64,000 nt of DNA, taken from Hymenobacter sedentarius (GTDB lineage: Bacteria > Bacteroidota > Bacteroidia > Cytophagales > Hymenobacteraceae). The position numbers and the translations under genes were made by a program. Location: the NCBI RefSeq assembly GCF_001507645.1, contig NZ_CP013909.1, forward strand, positions 1,240,001-1,304,000, in the 5' to 3' direction. This document shows, piece by piece, positions 16,534 through 25,600 of this stretch (positions are counted from its first letter, which is position 1; each line of letters starts with the position of its first letter). The notes under the pieces are model-generated. The model was not told the DNA's origin. It ran no database searches and saw nothing but the letters and a program-made list of their open reading frames with translations.

Positions 16534-18660
16534 ATGAAGCAAGGGATTATGCGAGTGAAAACAATCCGGGGTGGCCGTCTGTGGCTCGCGCTGGTGCTGC
16601 CTTGGCTGCTGCTGAAAACGACAGACACCAAGGCCCAACAAGTGCCGAAGCCCAGCGCTGCGGACCCGGTAAACTCCACCATGCCAGCGCTGTTGGGCGA
16701 TACCGTGCGGGTGCGCCTGGAGCTGCAGCCCGATTCGCTGGTGGCCGCGCCCATGGGCCCGGAGGCCATCGACTCGGCGCGCCTGGAGTGGCTGCGCACG
16801 CCCCCTACCATGCGCGACCTAGTGTGCGACCGGGTGAGCTGCTTCGAAACCGACGTGCCCCACCAGTTCAACAACTCGGTGATGGCCTACGTGACGCTGT
16901 TTACGGCCCGCAACCGCAGCTACCTGCAGCGGGTGCTGGAGCGCGAAAACCTGTATTTCCCCCTCTTCGAGAAGTACCTGGCGCAGTACAACCTGCCCCT
17001 CGACTTAAAGTACCTGGCCGTGGTGGAATCGGCCCTGATTCCTACAGCGAAGTCACCGGTGGGCGCCACCGGCCTGTGGCAGTTTATGGGCCCCACCGCC
17101 GGCGACCTGCGCCTGAAACGCGACGAGTGGATAGACGAGCGGATGGCGCCTGAAAAAGCCACCGAAGCCGCCTGCAAGCACCTGCGCTACCTCTACGGCG
17201 TGTTTCACGACTGGGAGCTGGTGCTGGCGGCCTACAACTGGGGCGCCGGCAGCGTGCAGCGCGTGATGCGCCGCACCGGCAAGAAGACCTTCTGGGACCT
17301 GTACCCGCACATGCCGGCCGAAACGCGCAACTACGTGCCCACCTTCACGGCCATCATGTATAGCATGAAATACGCCGAAGCCCACGGCTTGCGCACCGCT
17401 AACCTGAACTACCAGCGCGCCGAACCCCTGGATACTTTGGGCTTGCGGGGTCAGGCGTTCGACCTACGCCGCCTGAGCCGGGCCTGCGGGTACGAAGACT
17501 CCTTGTACCTCAGCCGCTTCAACCCGGAACTGCGGCGGGCCGCGCTGCCGGCCGGGTACCGCCCCTACGTGGTGCGGTACCCGGCTGCCGCTGCCGAGCA
17601 CCTGGGCGATGTTGACCGGGCTACTTTGCTGGACTACTGCCAGCCCACAGAGGCCCTGCCGCTGCCGCTGGCTTTCCTGCCCCCGCGCCTCGAAGGCGTG
17701 GAGCCGTGGACGAGTCGGCCGCTGTTGGCGGCCACCGAAGGCCCGCGCGTCGGCGAGGAAGACGCCGCGCCGCGCTTCCGGCGGGTGCCCCACAAAGTGC
17801 GCCGGGGCGAAACCCTGGCCAGTCTGGCCGAGCGATTTGAAGTAAGCCAGGCGCAGCTGCGCCGGTGGAACGAGCTGCCCAAAGGCCGGCCGCTCAAGCC
17901 CGGCAAGCAGCTGGTGATATTTGTGCCCCTGCCGGCGCCGCGCACCCCCACGCCGGCTACAGAAGCAGCCGCCGCGCCTGAAGCCGTCGCCGTTGTTGCG
18001 CGGCCGCTGCGCCCAACTGTTTCGCCCGAAGAGCTAGCCGCCCGCAAGGCGCAAGCCGAAGCCAATGCCCGCGAGGTGGCGCGGTTGCAGGACATAGCGC
18101 GCCAGGAAAAAGCGCAGGAAGCGCGCCTGGTGGCCATTCGGCAGCGGCAGGCCATCAAGCAAGCGGCAGCCGAAGTACAGGCTCGGGCGGCAGCCCGCCG
18201 CCTGGCGCAAGCCCAGGCCGCCGAAGCCGCCGACGACTCCGTACCGGTTTCGGCCGAGCAGCCCACCGGTGCTTACACGGTGCGCAAAGGCGACAACCTG
18301 ACCAAACTAGCCCACCAGCACAATGTGAGCGTGGCTCAACTGGTGGCGTGGAACGGGCTGGATTCGGAAACGGTGGCCGCGGGACAGCGGTTGGTATTCG
18401 AGGCGCCGGCCGCTGATGCTGCGCCCGAAGCCCCGCGCAAGCAGGCCAAAGCAACTGCCAAAGCCGTGGCGGCTGCCGAGCCGGCCCGGGCCCCGGGGCA
18501 GTCCCTGGGGGCGCCGCAGATCCACCTGGTGCAGCCGGGCGATACCTTGTTTAACATTTCGCGCCGCTTTGGGGTGAGCGTGAAGGTGCTGCGCGAGCTC
18601 AACCACCTCACCTCCGACGAGGTGAAGCTGGGCCAGAAGCTGCTGGTGCCGCAAGGGTAG
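16534..18660 (+). CDS. MltD-like membrane-bound lytic murein transglycosylase with three LysM domains
   Basis: 708 residues. The signal peptide (RLWLALVLPWLLLKTTDTKA) leaves QQ at +1. The SLT domain (about 140-290) has the catalytic Glu at about 165 in YLAVVESALIPTAKS, followed by GATGLWQFM and VLAAYNWGAGSVQR. Three LysM modules follow: HKVRRGETLASLAERF (about 420), YTVRKGDNLTKLAHQH (about 590) and HLVQPGDTLFNISRRF at the C-terminus, separated by Ala/Glu/Gln-rich linkers. It cleaves peptidoglycan non-hydrolytically, forming 1,6-anhydro-muropeptides. I chose ATG 16534; ATG 16549, preceded by AAGGG, is an alternative and TTG 16516 less likely. The stop is 8 bp from the next gene's promoter. Confidence 0.92.
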   Translation: MKQGIMRVKTIRGGRLWLALVLPWLLLKTTDTKAQQVPKPSAADPVNSTMPALLGDTVRVRLELQPDSLVAAPMGPEAIDSARLEWLRTPPTMRDLVCDRVSCFETDVPHQFNNSVMAYVTLFTARNRSYLQRVLERENLYFPLFEKYLAQYNLPLDLKYLAVVESALIPTAKSPVGATGLWQFMGPTAGDLRLKRDEWIDERMAPEKATEAACKHLRYLYGVFHDWELVLAAYNWGAGSVQRVMRRTGKKTFWDLYPHMPAETRNYVPTFTAIMYSMKYAEAHGLRTANLNYQRAEPLDTLGLRGQAFDLRRLSRACGYEDSLYLSRFNPELRRAALPAGYRPYVVRYPAAAAEHLGDVDRATLLDYCQPTEALPLPLAFLPPRLEGVEPWTSRPLLAATEGPRVGEEDAAPRFRRVPHKVRRGETLASLAERFEVSQAQLRRWNELPKGRPLKPGKQLVIFVPLPAPRTPTPATEAAAAPEAVAVVARPLRPTVSPEELAARKAQAEANAREVARLQDIARQEKAQEARLVAIRQRQAIKQAAAEVQARAAARRLAQAQAAEAADDSVPVSAEQPTGAYTVRKGDNLTKLAHQHNVSVAQLVAWNGLDSETVAAGQRLVFEAPAADAAPEAPRKQAKATAKAVAAAEPARAPGQSLGAPQIHLVQPGDTLFNISRRFGVSVKVLRELNHLTSDEVKLGQKLLVPQG

Positions 18661-18668
18661 CGCTACAA

Positions 18669-18676
18669 TATCTTTG
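18669..18676 (+). promoter_or_regulatory. Bacteroidota -7 promoter element (TATCTTTG)
   Basis: Exact TAnnTTTG match 31 bp upstream of the GTG start of the following lipoprotein gene. Confidence 0.6.
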
Positions 18677-18707
18677 CTCACCTTTCATTAAATATTCCTC
18701 AGTCCTA

Positions 18708-19313
18708 GTGAAAAGAATATCTGCCGTTCTACTAGCTCTCACGTTGGCCTTTTTGGTGTCCTGTGGTAATAATCCAGATATTCAGCCGGTGATGAGCACG
18801 GCCGTGGCCGACGTGAAGCTTACGCTTCAGTTCGATGGAAATGCCGGTTATACGTATTTGCGGGGCTACTTAAATAGTGATTGCACGGGCAATGCCTACA
18901 CGGATGGAAAGCCATCCGGCTACCTGTATTTGGGCTTTGAGGCCATTGCCGGCGACAAGAGTAAAATCCTGTTTGCCCTGCCGCAGCAAAAGCTGAAAAC
19001 GGGAGTAATTGGCACGTATACTTTTATCAGCCCGCAGAACACGTCGAATGACCTGTCGTCGAGGCTGGAGTATACGCCGAGTAGCGCAAATTTTACTACC
19101 ATTGTCACCGGCGACTACGATAGCAGCAACACGACGGGCAGCTTTCAGGTAACGGCATATAACACAGCTACCAAAATGGCCGATGGCAACTTCCGGGTGG
19201 TGCTGAAGGACGTGCGTGACCCACAGCAAACGCCGGCTACCCCCAGCTCGCAGCGGCGCATTGGAGACGTGACCCTGACGGGCGAGTTTAAAAATCTGAA
19301 AATGCCGGATTAG
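18708..19313 (+). CDS. Lipoprotein of unknown function
   Basis: 201 residues from GTG. The lipobox in MKRISAVLLALTLAFLVSC predicts lipidation at Cys19. The rest is rich in Thr, Ser, Asn, Tyr and Gly with beta-strand periodicity, as in VKLTLQFDGNAGYTYLRGYL and GSFQVTAYNTATKMADGNF. It could be one beta-sandwich domain of surface-lipoprotein type. I recognise no family. The base composition looks less GC-rich than the flanking genes, which could mean relaxed selection or acquisition. A strong hairpin terminator follows at 19356. Confidence 0.75.
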   Translation: MKRISAVLLALTLAFLVSCGNNPDIQPVMSTAVADVKLTLQFDGNAGYTYLRGYLNSDCTGNAYTDGKPSGYLYLGFEAIAGDKSKILFALPQQKLKTGVIGTYTFISPQNTSNDLSSRLEYTPSSANFTTIVTGDYDSSNTTGSFQVTAYNTATKMADGNFRVVLKDVRDPQQTPATPSSQRRIGDVTLTGEFKNLKMPD

Positions 19314-19355
19314 ACTCCGGCCGCGTAAGTTTCGCAAATTTGGTCTCAAATTGCC

Positions 19356-19391
19356 AGCCGGTTGCCCGAAGAGGGACAACCGGCTTTTTTT
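19356..19391 (+). terminator. Intrinsic terminator or attenuator just upstream of maeB
   Basis: The perfect 9-bp stem AGCCGGTTG / CAACCGGCT around a 12-base loop is followed by seven Ts. It is the obvious terminator for the lipoprotein gene, but its T-run ends only 10 bp before the maeB ATG, so any maeB transcript starting upstream must read through it. Confidence 0.85.
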
Positions 19392-19401
19392 CGCTGCTTT
19401 T

Positions 19402-21672
19402 ATGCTAAAAATAAACAAACAGGACGCCCTCAACTACCACTCCCAGGAACCCGCGGGCAAGCTGGAGGTGGTGCCCACCAAACCCATGAGCACGCAGCTC
19501 GACCTGGCGCTGGCCTACTCGCCCGGCGTGGCCGAGCCGTGCAAAGAAATTGCGGCCAATCCCGACGATGTGTACAAGTACACGGCCAAGGGCAACCTGG
19601 TGGCCGTAATTACCAATGGCACCGCCGTGCTGGGGCTGGGCAACATCGGGCCCTCGGCCAGCAAGCCCGTGATGGAAGGCAAGGGCGTGCTGTTTAAGAA
19701 ATTTGCGGGCTTGGATTGCTTTGATATTGAGATAGACGCCAACGACCCCGACGAGTTTATCCGCATCGTAAAAGCGCTGGAGCCCACGTTTGGCGGCATC
19801 AACCTGGAGGACATCAAGGCGCCGGAGTGCTTCCGGATTGAAACCGAGCTGCGGGAGAAGATGAACATTCCGCTGATGCACGACGACCAGCACGGCACGG
19901 CCATCATTACGTCGGCCGCGCTGCTGAACGGGCTGGAAGTGGTAGGCAAGAAAATCGACGAAATCAAGCTAGTGGTGAGCGGTGCGGGCGCGGCAGCCGT
20001 GTCGTGCCTGCGGCTGTACCTGGCGTTGGGCCTGAACAAGGACAACGTGGTGGTGTTCGACAAAGACGGCATCATCAACGCTGCGCGCACCAACCTGGAC
20101 CCCATCCAGATGCAGTTTGCCACGAGCCGCACCATCACCACACTGGATGAGGCCATGGAAGGCGCCGACGTGTTTCTGGGCCTTTCGGCGGCCAACGTGC
20201 TGCCGGCCGGCCTGCTGCTGCGCATGGCCGCCAACCCCATGGTGTTTGCCCTGGCCAACCCCGACCCCGAGGTGAGCTACCAGCTGGCCATGGCCACCCG
20301 CGACGACATCATTATGGCCACCGGCCGCTCGGACCACCCCAACCAGGTGAACAACGTGCTCGGCTTCCCCTATATTTTCCGGGGAGCCATGGACGTGCGC
20401 GCCACCGAAATCAACGAGGCCATGAAGCTGGCCGCCGTGCACGCCCTGGCCCACCTGAGCAAGGAGCCCGTGCCCGACATGGTGAACAAGGCCTACGGCG
20501 ACAACACGCTAGCGTTTGGCCCAACCTACCTGATTCCGAAGCCGCTCGACCCGCGGCTCATCACCACCATCAGCCCCGCGGTGGCGCGGGCAGCCATGGA
20601 AAGCGGCGTGGCCCGCCTGCCCATCGAGGACTGGGCGGCCTACGAAGACCAGCTCCGCGCCCGCCTGGGCGTGAACCAGAAGCTGATGAACCGCATGACC
20701 TCGGCGGCCAAGGCCAACCCGAAGCGCGTGGTGTTTGCCGAAGCCGATAACTACAAAATCCTGAAAGCCGCGCAGATTCTGCTCGATGAAGGCATCTGCA
20801 AGCCCATTTTGCTGGGCCCGCAGGACAAAATTGACTCCATTGCCCGGGCCAACAGCCTGGATTTGGAAGGCTGCGAAATCGTCAACATCCTGAAGCAGGA
20901 TGCCAAGCGCGACGAGTACGCCGCCCTGCTGTATCAGAAGCGCCAGCGCCGCGGCATGACGCTCTACGAAGGCCGCCGCCTGATGCGCGAGCGCAACTAC
21001 TACGCCGCCATGATGGTGGAAACCGGCGAAGCCGACGCCTGCATCACCGGCCTCACGAAGGACTACGGCAAGAGCATCATTCCGTCGCTGCAGGTCATCG
21101 GCACCGAGGAGGGCGTGCGGCGCGTGGCGTCGATGTACATCATTCAGCACAAGAAAGGCCCGTATTTCTTTGCCGATACCACGGTGAACATCAACCCGAC
21201 GGCCGAGGAGATGGTGGAGATTATTGGGCTGACGGCCCGGGCGGTGCGCTTCTTCGATACCGAGCCGCGCATGGCCGTTATCAGCTACTCCAACTTCGGC
21301 TCCAACGCCGGCCCGCTGCCCGAGAAAACCCGCCGTGCCACCGAGCTGGCCAAGGCGCGCTTCCCCAACCTGCTCATCGACGGCGAGATGCAGGCCAACG
21401 TGGCCCTGAGCCCGCAGCTGCTGCAGGACCACTACGGCTTCTCGCCCCTGGCCGAAAAGGGCGCCAACACGCTGATTTTCCCCAATGTGGAGTCGGGCAA
21501 CATTGCCTACAAGGTGCTGCAGGAAATTGGCGGCGCCGAGGTCATTGGGCCGGTGCTGATGGGCATGCGCAAGCCGGTGCACATTCTGCAGCTCGGCGCC
21601 TCGGTGCGCGACATTGTGAACATGGCCGCCATTGCCGTGGTGGACGCCCAGACGGGCAGCCGGGCGCTGTAG
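19402..21672 (+). CDS. maeB: NADP-dependent malic enzyme with C-terminal phosphotransacetylase-like domain
   Basis: 756 residues, the usual size of the MaeB fusion. It oxidatively decarboxylates malate to pyruvate, giving NADPH. The N-terminal malic domain has YSPGVAEPCKEIA and the catalytic region LEDIKAPECFRIE...MHDDQHGTA. The nucleotide fold follows (VVSGAGAAAVSCLRLYLALG) with GLSAANVLPAGL. From about residue 430 the sequence is phosphotransacetylase-like (KRVVFAEADNYKILKAAQIL, KKGPYFFADTTVNINPTAEE), in this family usually regulatory (acetyl-CoA sensing) and not catalytic. I chose ATG 19402 because the longer TTG ORF from 19351 would translate the hairpin. No promoter is visible between hairpin and ATG. 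Confidence 0.95.
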   Translation: MLKINKQDALNYHSQEPAGKLEVVPTKPMSTQLDLALAYSPGVAEPCKEIAANPDDVYKYTAKGNLVAVITNGTAVLGLGNIGPSASKPVMEGKGVLFKKFAGLDCFDIEIDANDPDEFIRIVKALEPTFGGINLEDIKAPECFRIETELREKMNIPLMHDDQHGTAIITSAALLNGLEVVGKKIDEIKLVVSGAGAAAVSCLRLYLALGLNKDNVVVFDKDGIINAARTNLDPIQMQFATSRTITTLDEAMEGADVFLGLSAANVLPAGLLLRMAANPMVFALANPDPEVSYQLAMATRDDIIMATGRSDHPNQVNNVLGFPYIFRGAMDVRATEINEAMKLAAVHALAHLSKEPVPDMVNKAYGDNTLAFGPTYLIPKPLDPRLITTISPAVARAAMESGVARLPIEDWAAYEDQLRARLGVNQKLMNRMTSAAKANPKRVVFAEADNYKILKAAQILLDEGICKPILLGPQDKIDSIARANSLDLEGCEIVNILKQDAKRDEYAALLYQKRQRRGMTLYEGRRLMRERNYYAAMMVETGEADACITGLTKDYGKSIIPSLQVIGTEEGVRRVASMYIIQHKKGPYFFADTTVNINPTAEEMVEIIGLTARAVRFFDTEPRMAVISYSNFGSNAGPLPEKTRRATELAKARFPNLLIDGEMQANVALSPQLLQDHYGFSPLAEKGANTLIFPNVESGNIAYKVLQEIGGAEVIGPVLMGMRKPVHILQLGASVRDIVNMAAIAVVDAQTGSRAL

Positions 21673-21689
21673 AGGAGGGTTTTAAAGAG

Positions 21690-21779
21690 CGTTATGCCGG
21701 GCGTAGCGAAGCATCTTTACCGCGCAAGTAATCTGGGTTACTCCCGTGGTAAAGATGCTTCGCTACGCCCGGCATAACG
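21690..21779. repeat. Palindromic intergenic repeat, type C (REP/MITE-like), copy 1
   Basis: Two 35-bp arms (21690-21724 and 21745-21779) are complementary at 34 of 35 positions. They contain GCGTAGCGAAGCATCTTTAC. The 20-bp centre holds a smaller AGTAA/TTACT hairpin. A diverged relative lies at 51996-52097. It sits between maeB and ruvA. Confidence 0.85.
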
Positions 21780-21847
21780 GTTTTTGGGCTTCTGTCTTTC
21801 CTGAACAGTGGTCTTTTTTAGCCCAATATTTTTGGCTGAAAAGCCAG

Positions 21848-21855
21848 TAAGTTTG
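21848..21855 (+). promoter_or_regulatory. Bacteroidota -7 promoter element (TAAGTTTG) for ruvA
   Basis: Exact TAnnTTTG match 69 bp upstream of the ruvA ATG, just downstream of the type C repeat. Likely start of the ruvA-sprA transcript. Confidence 0.55.
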
Positions 21856-21924
21856 GGAAGTAAAAACCCGGCGTTTGTGTTGGTTAACTACTGAAGAGCT
21901 TCTTTCCTTCCTTTTTCCGACCCT

Positions 21925-22530
21925 ATGATTGCTTACCTCGACGGTAAACTCGCTTACAAAGACGCCACCCTCGCCATTGTCGACATCCTGGGCGTGGGCT
22001 ACGAAGTCCGGATTTCGCTGGCCACCTACTCCAAGCTGCCGGCCGAGGGCGCGGCCACCAAGATTTACACCTACCAGCACATCAAGGAAGACGGGCAGAC
22101 GCTCTATGGCTTTCTTGACCCCAACGAAAAGGCGCTGTTTATGCTGCTCATTTCGGTGTCGGGCATTGGGCCGGGCACGGGCATTGTGATGGTGAGCAGC
22201 ATGAGCGTGGGCGAAATTCGCGAGGCCATTGTGAACGAAAACGTGCGCGCCATCCAGAGCATCAAGGGCGTGGGACCCAAGACGGCCCAGCGCGTGATAC
22301 TGGAGCTAAAAGACAAGCTGCGCAAGGACGAACTGCTGGCCAAGGCCGGCGTGGACACCGTGCCGCTGGCCCGCCAACACAATACCCGCCGCTCCGAAGC
22401 GTTGCAGGCCTTGGTTACCCTGGGCTTTGCACGGGCCGCTGCCGAGAAGAATCTGGACCAGATTCAGCATAAGCACGGCGGTGAACTGAGCGTGGAGGAA
22501 ATGATTAAGTTTGCTTTGAAGTCGCACTGA
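21925..22530 (+). CDS. ruvA: Holliday junction branch migration protein RuvA
   Basis: 201 residues. RuvA binds four-way junctions as a tetramer and recruits the RuvB motor. Domain I is an OB fold (MIAYLDGKLAYKDATLAIVD). Domain II has two helix-hairpin-helix motifs (ISVSGIGPGTGIVMVSS and IQSIKGVGPKTAQRVILEL). Domain III is the RuvB-binding three-helix bundle (SEALQALVTLGFARAAAEKN). ruvB and ruvC are absent nearby; the gene instead leads into sprA, a linkage I recall from other Bacteroidota. Confidence 0.97.
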   Translation: MIAYLDGKLAYKDATLAIVDILGVGYEVRISLATYSKLPAEGAATKIYTYQHIKEDGQTLYGFLDPNEKALFMLLISVSGIGPGTGIVMVSSMSVGEIREAIVNENVRAIQSIKGVGPKTAQRVILELKDKLRKDELLAKAGVDTVPLARQHNTRRSEALQALVTLGFARAAAEKNLDQIQHKHGGELSVEEMIKFALKSH

Positions 22531-22603
22531 GTTTGGGCGAACTTTCGGGTTCGTGCCACCGAACGGGTTATCTCGGCCGACTTTGCTACCTTATTGAACC
22601 GCC

Positions 22604-25600
22604 GTGCCTGGCGTGGGCCCTTCAGCCCGCGCCATTATACCCTTATCCCGCTTGAAAATCGGTCAAAAGTTACTCCCTGCGTCAGTTGTTGCGGTCGCGT
22701 CCTTGCTCGCGTGGTGGGCTCAGGCTACTCCCGTGGGTGGCGCGCGCCTGGCGGGGGCGTGGCTCCGGGCCAGCCGCGTGCTGGCCGCCGATACGCCGCG
22801 GCCGGTGCGGCCGGCAGTGGATACCACGGGGCCCTACAAGCCCAGCCGCCGCCCGCGGGTGCGGGCCCAGGACCGCCCGGGCAGCCCCTTCGGCCTGCGC
22901 CGCCGCGAGTCGCCGCTGGTGCTGCCGCTGCCCAAGAACGTGAAGCTCGACGTGGCCGTGGACGACAGCCTGAAGCAGTTCGACGTCAAAGAAAAAGTAG
23001 GCGCCAACATCGACTACCGCGACCCCAGCGTGCTCAGCTTTAAGGAGTACGAGGAGTTTCAGCGGCAGCAGGCCATTCGCGACTACTACCGGGCCAAGGC
23101 CAAGGGCGGCATCACGGGGCCGCCGGCCGCGGCGGGCACGCCGCAGGCCCAGCGCCTCATCCCAAAGATTTACCTGGGGCCCATTGCCAACCGCATTTTT
23201 GGGGGCAGCTACGTCGACATCCGGCCCGCGGGCTCGGTCACGCTCAAGTTTGGCGCGCGCTTCAATAAAAACGAGAACCCGGCCCTCACGCTGCGCCAGC
23301 AAAAGGTGGGCGACTTCCTGTTTGAGCAGAACATCAACGTCAACCTGACCGGGGCTATTGGCACCAAGCTCAAACTGGTGTTCAACTACGACACCAAGGC
23401 GTCGTTCGACTTCGACAACCAGATGAAGTTCGACTACGCCGGCGAGGAGACGGACATCGTGCGCAAGGTGGACCTGGGCAACGTGAGCCTGCCGCTGACC
23501 AACTCGCTGGTGCAGGGCGGGCAAAACCTGTTCGGCATCAAAACCCAGCTGCAGTTTGGCAAGCTGGGCGTGACGGCCGTGGCCGCCACCGTGCGCGGCA
23601 CCGCCGACGAGGTGCGCATTCAGAACGGCGCCCAGAGCCGGCAGTACGAAATCAAGGCCAGCCAGTACGAGCGGGACCGGCACTTCTTCCTGTCGCAGTT
23701 TTTCCGCGAGCGCTACGACCAAGCCCTGCGCAACCTGCCCACCATCCAGAGCGGGGTGTCCATCACGCGCCTGGAGGTGTACGTGACCAACGATAACCGC
23801 ACCACCGAGAACCTGCGCAACGTGGTGACGCTGATGGACCTGGCCGAGCCCTTCCGGCTGTACCAGGACAAGTACCGCCAGGGCAGCCCCAGCGCCCAGG
23901 CCCCGGCCAGCAACGACGCCAACCTGGAGTACCGCACCATCACGGGGGCCGGGGCCGCGGCCCGCGACAACCTGGGCGTGGACAACTTCCTGCAGATAGG
24001 GCAAGGCCTGACCAAGAACGTGGACTTTGAGCGGGTGCGGGCCCGTAAGCTCGACCCGCGCGAGTACACCTACAACGCACAGCTGGGCTACTTGTCGTTG
24101 AATACGGCGCTGCTGCCCGACCAGGTGCTGGGCGTGAGCTACGAGTACCTCTACAACGGCAAGACCTACAAGGTGGGCGAGACGGCCAGCGACTACGGCA
24201 ACGTGAAGGAAAACGAAGTCATCTTCCTGAAGATGCTGCGGGCCAGCAACCCCGGCGTGGGCATTGCCGACCCCACGAAGAACCCGCAGAACCCGAACCT
24301 GCGCACCCGCAACACGCCGACCTGGGATTTGATGATGAAGAACATCTATCCCCTGAACGCCTCGCAGCTGCAGCGCGACAACTTCCAGCTGCAAATCATC
24401 TACAAAGACGACGCCACCGGGGTCGACCTGATTTCGCTCAAGGAAGGGGCGCGTATTGCCAACCGCCCGCTGATTGAGGTGCTCAACCTCGACCACGTCA
24501 ACTCCAACAACGACCGCAACCCGGACGGCAACTTCGACTACTTCCCCGGCATCACCATCGACCCGGAGCTGGGCAAAATCATCTTCCCCAATATTGAGCC
24601 ATTTGGCTCCTACCTGCAAACCCAGCTGGTAGGCGAAACCGACCTGATTGACCGGTACGTGTATTCGGAGCTGTACAACCAGACCCAGAGCGACGCGCAG
24701 CAGCGGCAGGAAAAGGACAAGTTTTTCCTGCGCGGGCGCTTCCAGGGCGGGGCCGGCTCCGACGAAATCAGCTTGCCCGGCATTGGCATTGCGCAGGGCT
24801 CGGTGCGGGTGCGCTCGGGCTCCACGCTGCTGACGGAAGGCGTGGACTACCAGGTGTTCTACGACCAGGCCAAGGTGAAAATCCTGAACCCGGCCTACCT
24901 GAACTCGGCCAACGAGCTGCGGGTCGAGTTTGAGAAGAATGCCCTGGTGCAGGTGCAGCCGCGCAAGCTGGTGGGCGTGCGCATGGATTACCGGCTCAAC
25001 AAGGACGTGAATATCGGCGGCACGGCCCTGCACCTGCTGGAAAACCAGGCCCCGGGCATCAACCGCGTGAACATCGGCGACGAGCCGGGCAACAACACCA
25101 TTATTGGGCTGGATGGCAGCATCCGCAAGGATAGCCGGGTGCTGACCAAGTACCTCGACATGCTGCCGTTTATCTCGACCAAGGAGATTTCGACCATTGC
25201 CTTCAGCGGGGAGTTTGCCAAGCTGCTGCCAAGCCGCTCGCAGCTGGGCAACGGCGAAAACGGCGTGTCGTACATCGACGACTTTGAAAACGCCCGCACG
25301 CCCTACACCCTGGGCGGGCTGGCCTCCATTCCGGCCTGGCGCCTGGCCGCCACGCCACTGCCCGTGAAGGGCAGCACCGCCGTGGGGCTGGGCTACAACT
25401 ACCAGCGCGCCAAGCTGGCCTGGTACACCGTGGACCAGAGCTACTACACCGGCGGCCCGAACGTGCCGGGCAACATCGGCACGGCCGACCTGGCCAACCA
25501 CTACACTCGGGGCGTGAAGCGCGACGAGGTGTTTCCGAACAAGGACCTGGGCGCGACCGGCAACGGCTACGAATACACCTTCGACATGGCCTACTACCCC

